The notes beneath the pieces were generated by a model, which worked only from the letters and a program-made list of their open reading frames with translations, ran no database searches and was not told the origin of the DNA. Source: UBA7672 sp964529555 (GTDB lineage Bacteria > Pseudomonadota > Alphaproteobacteria > Caulobacterales > Hyphomonadaceae). Taken from it: 46,331 bases of DNA. The translations under genes and the position numbers were made by a program. This document shows positions 42,650 to 46,331 of the stretch, in pieces (positions within the stretch are counted from its first letter, which is position 1; every line of letters starts with the position of its first letter). The stretch lies in assembly GCA_964529555.1 (NCBI GenBank), contig CAZGWV010000019.1, forward strand, positions 1 to 46,331, in the 5' to 3' direction.

Positions 42650-44734
42650 ATGGATCTGAGAAAGGTCGAACGACGTGTCGCCGTGCTGCGCGACCTGGAT
42701 GTGCTCGATGGCGGGGATTTCCCCGGTCTCGACCGCTTGATCGCGCTGGCCGCCGATGTCTGCGACGCAAACCTCGCCGCGTTTGTCGTCCACGATGCAA
42801 CCCAGGCCTACCAGCTTTCAACCACCTTCGGCTCGCGCGAGACGATGCCGGCGTCGGAATGCCTGTGTACGGCCATTGTCGCGTCCGGCACGCCGCTGCT
42901 GACCGATGATGCACGCACGGACAGGCGTTTTGCCCATGCGCGCTACGTGCAAAACGCGCCGCATGTACGCAGCTATGTCGGCGTGCCGGTGGGCGCATCG
43001 CCCGAAATGCCTCTCGGCGTGCTGTCCGTGGCTCATACCGAGCCGGGCCGGTTCGGCCCGCGTCAGGCCCAGCGGCTGGAGCGTATCGCCGAGCTTGTGA
43101 CATCGTTCCTGGTCGCCCGGCTTCAGGGCATCGGGGCCCTGCGCGCCGCCGCCAAGACCGACGCGGAACGCAAGCGGCAGCACCTGTTCGAGCTGATCTT
43201 CAACGCCATCGGAGAAGGGGTGAACGTCTACTCTCCCGAGCGCGGGCTGATCGAGGTCAACCCGGCCTGTCTTGAACTGATGGGCCTCTCGCGCGAGGAG
43301 ATCGTTTCCCGCCGTCGTGGCGACCCGCGCTGGCGCGCCTCGCGGCCGAACGGCACATTCTTCACGCCCGACGAGTTTCCCGTCATCACGACCATGCGCA
43401 CCGGGCAGCCTCTCCAGGATGTGCAGATGGGCATCGAATTGCCGGATGGCGGTTCGCGCTGGCTATCGGTGAACACCGTCCCGATCCTGCAGGCGGAGAC
43501 GGGTGCTGTTGAATACGCCGTCGTCACGATGAAGGATGTCACGGCCCAGCGCGAGGCCGAGGAAAAGGTCGCCGAGCATACCGCCAGGCTGGCCGCCGCC
43601 CTTGCGACGGCTGAACGCGCCAGCCAGGCGAAATCGGAATTCGTCGGCGTGATGAGCCACGAATTGCGCACACCGATGAATGCGGTGCTGAGCTGCGCCG
43701 GCCTGCTGTCGCAATCGAAGCTCGATCCGGTCCAGCGCCGCACGCTTGGCGTGCTGGAGGATGCGGGCCGGCAGATGCTGGTGCTGCTGAACGATCTGCT
43801 CGACCTGTCCAGTCTCAACGCCGACAAGATCCGCATCGATCCCGAGCCGGTGTCGCTGGTGCGCCTGATCGAGGATGCCGCCGTCATCTGGTCGTCCGAG
43901 GTGCGCGCCAAGGGGCTGTCGCTCTCGGTGATGATCGATCCCGATCTTCAGGCCGTGCGCATGATCGACCGCGCCCGCCTGCTGCAGGTGATCGGCAACC
44001 TGATGGCCAACGCCGTGAAGTTCACCACGGTCGGCACGGTATCGATCCGCGCCTGGCCCGAAGGCGGCAAGGATGGACAGGAATGCGTCGCCGTCGAGAT
44101 CGAGGACACCGGACCCGGCGTGCCGCGCGAGGCGGCCGAGCGGATCTTCTCGCCCTTCGAACAGGTCGACGTGTCGTCCAAGCGCAAGCATGGCGGCCTC
44201 GGTCTTGGCCTGTTCATCGCGCGGCGTCTCGCCGTTGCGATGGGCGGTGACATCAGTCTCGAGACGCGGCCGGGTCTTGGCTCGCGCTTCACCGTGCGGA
44301 TCGATGCGCCGCTGGCCGCCGCTCAGGAAGCCGAGGCGCCGGTCGAGGTCATTGCGGGGGCGGATCGACGCCGCCTCGAAATCCTTTGCGTCGATGACAA
44401 TGCGCGGAATCTCTATGTCATATCCGCCATGCTGCGCGCGGCGGGGCATAACGCCATCGAATGCGGCTCCGGCGCCGACGCGCTGGAAATCCTGCGCCGG
44501 CGCAAGGTCGATCTTGTGCTGCTCGACATGGTGATGCCCGAAATGGACGGCTTCGATGTGATCGCCCGCCTGCGCGCGGGCGGCGGGCTGAATGCGCAAA
44601 CCCCCGTCATCGCCTGCACCGCCAACGTGCTTCCGGCACAGCTTGAAGCTTATGAGAAGGCCGGAGCCGCGGGGGTGATCGCCAAGCCCATCGTTGCGCA
44701 CCAGATGCTCGAAGCGGTGGCGGCCGCCGCGTGA
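42650..44734 (+). CDS. Hybrid histidine kinase (GAF-PAS-HisKA-HATPase-receiver)
   Basis: This 694-residue soluble-looking sensor kinase has, in order: a GAF domain (about residues 20-165; PLLTDDARTDRRFAHARYVQ is characteristic), a PAS domain (about 180-305), a histidine-kinase A domain with SHELRTPMN (phospho-His337), an ATPase domain with DTGPGVPREAAERIFSPFEQ and GGLGLGLFIARRL, and a C-terminal receiver with phospho-acceptor Asp626 (VLLDMVMPEMDG). There are no membrane segments, so the signal is intracellular. It is probably a phosphorelay component, as a hybrid kinase usually needs a partner phosphotransferase; none is in the window. The start is ATG 42650. Confidence 0.95.
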   Translation: MDLRKVERRVAVLRDLDVLDGGDFPGLDRLIALAADVCDANLAAFVVHDATQAYQLSTTFGSRETMPASECLCTAIVASGTPLLTDDARTDRRFAHARYVQNAPHVRSYVGVPVGASPEMPLGVLSVAHTEPGRFGPRQAQRLERIAELVTSFLVARLQGIGALRAAAKTDAERKRQHLFELIFNAIGEGVNVYSPERGLIEVNPACLELMGLSREEIVSRRRGDPRWRASRPNGTFFTPDEFPVITTMRTGQPLQDVQMGIELPDGGSRWLSVNTVPILQAETGAVEYAVVTMKDVTAQREAEEKVAEHTARLAAALATAERASQAKSEFVGVMSHELRTPMNAVLSCAGLLSQSKLDPVQRRTLGVLEDAGRQMLVLLNDLLDLSSLNADKIRIDPEPVSLVRLIEDAAVIWSSEVRAKGLSLSVMIDPDLQAVRMIDRARLLQVIGNLMANAVKFTTVGTVSIRAWPEGGKDGQECVAVEIEDTGPGVPREAAERIFSPFEQVDVSSKRKHGGLGLGLFIARRLAVAMGGDISLETRPGLGSRFTVRIDAPLAAAQEAEAPVEVIAGADRRRLEILCVDDNARNLYVISAMLRAAGHNAIECGSGADALEILRRRKVDLVLLDMVMPEMDGFDVIARLRAGGGLNAQTPVIACTANVLPAQLEAYEKAGAAGVIAKPIVAHQMLEAVAAAA

Positions 44735-44790
44735 AACCGTCGCGACCTGCTCTTTAACCTTGTAGTTGCAGGCGGTCTCGATATTGCAGG

Positions 44791-44807
44791 GGCGCCGTAA
44801 CGGCGCC
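44791..44807 (+). terminator. Hairpin between kinase and ppa, possible weak terminator
   Basis: GGCGCC-GTAAC-GGCGCC forms a compact stem, followed by TTCCCC rather than a T run. Its position after the kinase and before the ppa ribosome site suits a terminator or mRNA 3' end, but the missing U tract leaves it tentative. Confidence 0.35.
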
Positions 44808-44845
44808 TTCCCCATGCGCGCAGACGCAGGTTATCGAGAAGACAC

Positions 44846-45382
44846 ATGGACCTTTCCCGCATTTCGACCGGCCCGAACCCGCCTCACGACGTCAACGTCG
44901 TTGTCGAGGTCCCGCTTGGCGGCGAGCCGATCAAATACGAGATCGACAAGGCGTCCGGCGCCATGTTCGTCGATCGCTTCCTTTACACGCCGATGCGCTA
45001 TCCGTGTAACTACGGCTTCGTTCCCCATACGCTCTCGCTGGATGGCGATCCGATCGATGTGATGGTGGTGGGCAACCGCGCGCTGGTTCCCGGCTGCGTC
45101 GTGCGCGTCGTGCCGGTGGGCGTGCTGATGATGACGGACGACAAGGGCCAGGACGAAAAAATCCTCGCCGTGCCGCATCCCAAGCTGACGCGCTATTACG
45201 AGAAGGTGAAACACTACACCGACCTGCCCGAGATCGTGGTCGAGCGCATCGTGCATTTCTTCGAGCACTACAAGGATCTCGAGCCCGGCAAGTGGGTGAA
45301 GATTGACGGTCTTTATGGGCCGGAGCGCGCACGCGAGTTGATCCTCGAATCCATCGAACGGGCCAAAGCGACGGACAAGTAG
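44846..45382 (+). CDS. ppa: Inorganic pyrophosphatase (family I)
   Basis: Ppa hydrolyses pyrophosphate and drives biosynthetic reactions forward. The 178-residue product shows the family I signature: EIDKASGAMFVDRFLYTPM, then YPCNYGFVPHTLSLDGDPID, with the catalytic acidic cluster in DGDPIDVMVVG and KYxK-like contacts near the C-terminus. The length is normal for bacterial type I enzymes. The start is ATG 44846, with GAGAAG upstream. A palindromic repeat element begins 14 bases after the stop. Confidence 0.97.
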   Translation: MDLSRISTGPNPPHDVNVVVEVPLGGEPIKYEIDKASGAMFVDRFLYTPMRYPCNYGFVPHTLSLDGDPIDVMVVGNRALVPGCVVRVVPVGVLMMTDDKGQDEKILAVPHPKLTRYYEKVKHYTDLPEIVVERIVHFFEHYKDLEPGKWVKIDGLYGPERARELILESIERAKATDK

Positions 45383-45395
45383 CGGAGCTGCTCAT

Positions 45396-45555
45396 ACATC
45401 CTTCGAGACGATCGCTCAGTTTACCCTGAGCGACGCCGCAGGCGGCGTCGAAGGGCGATCCCTCAGGATGAGGCCTGTTGGTGTTGAAATGGATCAAAGC
45501 CCGCTGGCCTCATCCTGAGGGATCGCCGCACGGCGGCGATCGTCTCGAAGGATGT
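45396..45555. repeat. Palindromic repeat element, two inverted units
   Basis: The left unit runs 45396-45475 and the inverted right unit 45506-45555. Shared arms are ACATCCTTCGAGACGATCGC and GATCCCTCAGGATGAGGCC. The right unit has a simple GCCGC hairpin tip. The left unit carries extra sequence that folds into two more hairpins, GCTCAG/CTGAGC and CGACGCCG-CAGG-CGGCGTCG. The CCTTCGAGACG..CCTCAGGATGAGG theme is a common intergenic palindrome in alphaproteobacteria. It lies between the convergent ppa and yjdM genes. Confidence 0.85.
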
Positions 45556-45563
45556 GTTCGCAG

Positions 45564-45911
45564 TCAGCGCGGCTGTTTCTTCACGTATTCGGACTTCAGT
45601 TTCATGCCGCCAAAGCCATCGATCTTGCAGTCGATGTCGTGGTCTTCATCGACCAGGCGGATGTTCTTGACCTTGGTGCCCTGCTTTACGACCTGCGAGG
45701 AGCCTTTGAGCTTCAGGTCCTTGATCAGCGTGACCGTGTCGCCGTCCTCCAGCACATTGCCGTTGGCGTCCTTGTAGACGCGCGGGCTGTCCGCGGCGGC
45801 GGCCTGGCCGGGCGCCCACTCATGCGCGCATTCGGGGCAGACGAGCATCGCGCCATCCTCATAGGTGAGGACGGACGCGCAGCTGGGGCAGGGCGGCAAT
45901 GCGTTGGACAA
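45564..45911 (-). CDS. yjdM: YjdM/PhnA-type zinc-ribbon protein
   Basis: This 115-residue protein has an N-terminal zinc ribbon (CPSC and CPEC, residues 8-28) and a C-terminal YjdM/PhnA domain (DGDTVTLIKDLKLKGSSQVV, then KIDGFGGMKLKSEYVKK). The older name phnA (alkylphosphonate operon) is misleading, since no phosphonate genes are near and its function is not established. The start is ATG 45911, one base after the typA stop, so it is probably co-transcribed with typA. Its 3' end meets the palindromic element. Confidence 0.93.
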   Translation of the reverse strand: MSNALPPCPSCASVLTYEDGAMLVCPECAHEWAPGQAAAADSPRVYKDANGNVLEDGDTVTLIKDLKLKGSSQVVKQGTKVKNIRLVDEDHDIDCKIDGFGGMKLKSEYVKKQPR

Positions 45912-45912
45912 A

Positions 45913-46331
45913 TCAGGCCTCGACGGCGGTGCGCGAGAAGCGTTTGCGGTCGTTCGGGTCGAGATAGACCTTGCGGAGGCGGATGTTCTCCGGCGTCACT
46001 TCGACGAGTTCGTCGTCCTGGATGTAGGCGAGCGCCTTTTCCAGCGTCATGCGGATCGGCGTCGTCAGGCGCACGGCTTCATCCGTGCCCGAGGCGCGGA
46101 CGTTGGTGAGCTTCTTGCCCTTCAGCACATTCACTTCGAGGTCGTTGCCGCGCGTGTGCTCGCCGATGATCATGCCTTCATAGACCTTCACGCCGACCTC
46201 GATCATCATCGGGCCGCGGTCTTCGAGATTCCACATCGCGAAGGCGACGGATTCACCCGCGCCGTTGGAGATCAGCACGCCGGTGTGGCGGCCTTTGATC
46301 TCGCCCTTGTGCGGGGCGTAGGCGTGGAACA
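45913..46331 (-). CDS. typA: GTP-binding protein TypA/BipA, 5' part missing
   Basis: Only the last 138 residues are in the window: FHAYAPHKGEIKGRHTGVLI, then SNGAGESVAFAMWNLEDRG, VYEGMIIGEHTRGNDLEVNV and DDELVEVTPENIRLRKVYLD. These belong to the C-terminal domain of TypA/BipA, a ribosome-binding translational GTPase implicated in stress response and 50S assembly. The GTPase domains lie outside the window. The stop is adjacent to the yjdM start. Confidence 0.95.
   Translation of the reverse strand, partial: FHAYAPHKGEIKGRHTGVLISNGAGESVAFAMWNLEDRGPMMIEVGVKVYEGMIIGEHTRGNDLEVNVLKGKKLTNVRASGTDEAVRLTTPIRMTLEKALAYIQDDELVEVTPENIRLRKVYLDPNDRKRFSRTAVEA

Overview
The window is a high-GC chromosome segment from an alphaproteobacterium. 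The supporting genes are a System I cytochrome c maturation cluster beside aconitase, a giant NAD-dependent glutamate dehydrogenase, an FtsY/MtaB pair, TonB-dependent iron uptake, and the ubiE-ubiB block beside mutM. Intergenic palindromes of a style common in Caulobacterales and Rhizobiales are also present. A Hyphomonadaceae- or Caulobacterales-like host is the best guess from gene content, but this is inference. Most genes are housekeeping. No plasmid, phage, CRISPR array, rRNA or tRNA was recognised. Two 100-N scaffold gaps are present; the first is probably an assembler artefact because the same 55 bases stand on both sides.

Bases 1-5874: partial acnA (minus), then ccmA-ccmB-ccmC-ccmD-ccmG (plus). 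Between ccmA and ccmB lies a 0.36-kb insertion with GC-rich inverted repeats at its ends and a truncated DUF559 endonuclease-like gene inside. Bases 5877-14300: a MarR-like regulator with basic tails, an overlapping Nudix-globin pair, the septation protein gene, a polysaccharide flippase back-to-back with a GH5-like lipoprotein, and a coupled mtaB-ftsY-EamA run on the minus strand. Bases 14401-18174: a MarR repressor divergent from an FMN reductase, with two GTTGC-N4-GCAAC operators between them, then a two-subunit molybdenum hydroxylase (iorB-iorA type) with its own palindromic operator upstream.

Bases 18397-26177 (all minus): TerC, a GNAT acetyltransferase, the giant glutamate dehydrogenase and an AI-2E-type permease. 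Bases 26369-33278: a HerA-like ATPase, a divergent SRAP protein lacking two catalytic residues, a histone-H1-like basic protein, ubiE-ubiB, mutM and trmB. Bases 33296-36661: a 148-nt nested palindrome, the overlapping gpsA-yciI-methyltransferase operon, a TetR regulator with a perfect palindrome over the gpsA start codon, and two tiny coupled ORFs.

Bases 36866-46331: twin Fur-like boxes drive a siderophore receptor followed by a PiuC-type dioxygenase (an iron module). Then come a TraB/GumN protein, argG, a hybrid histidine kinase, inorganic pyrophosphatase, a second palindromic element, a YjdM zinc-ribbon protein and the 3' end of typA. The least explained items are the DUF559 fragment with its palindromes, the SRAP variant, the paired small ORFs, and the clear but uncharacterised operator/repressor pairs.
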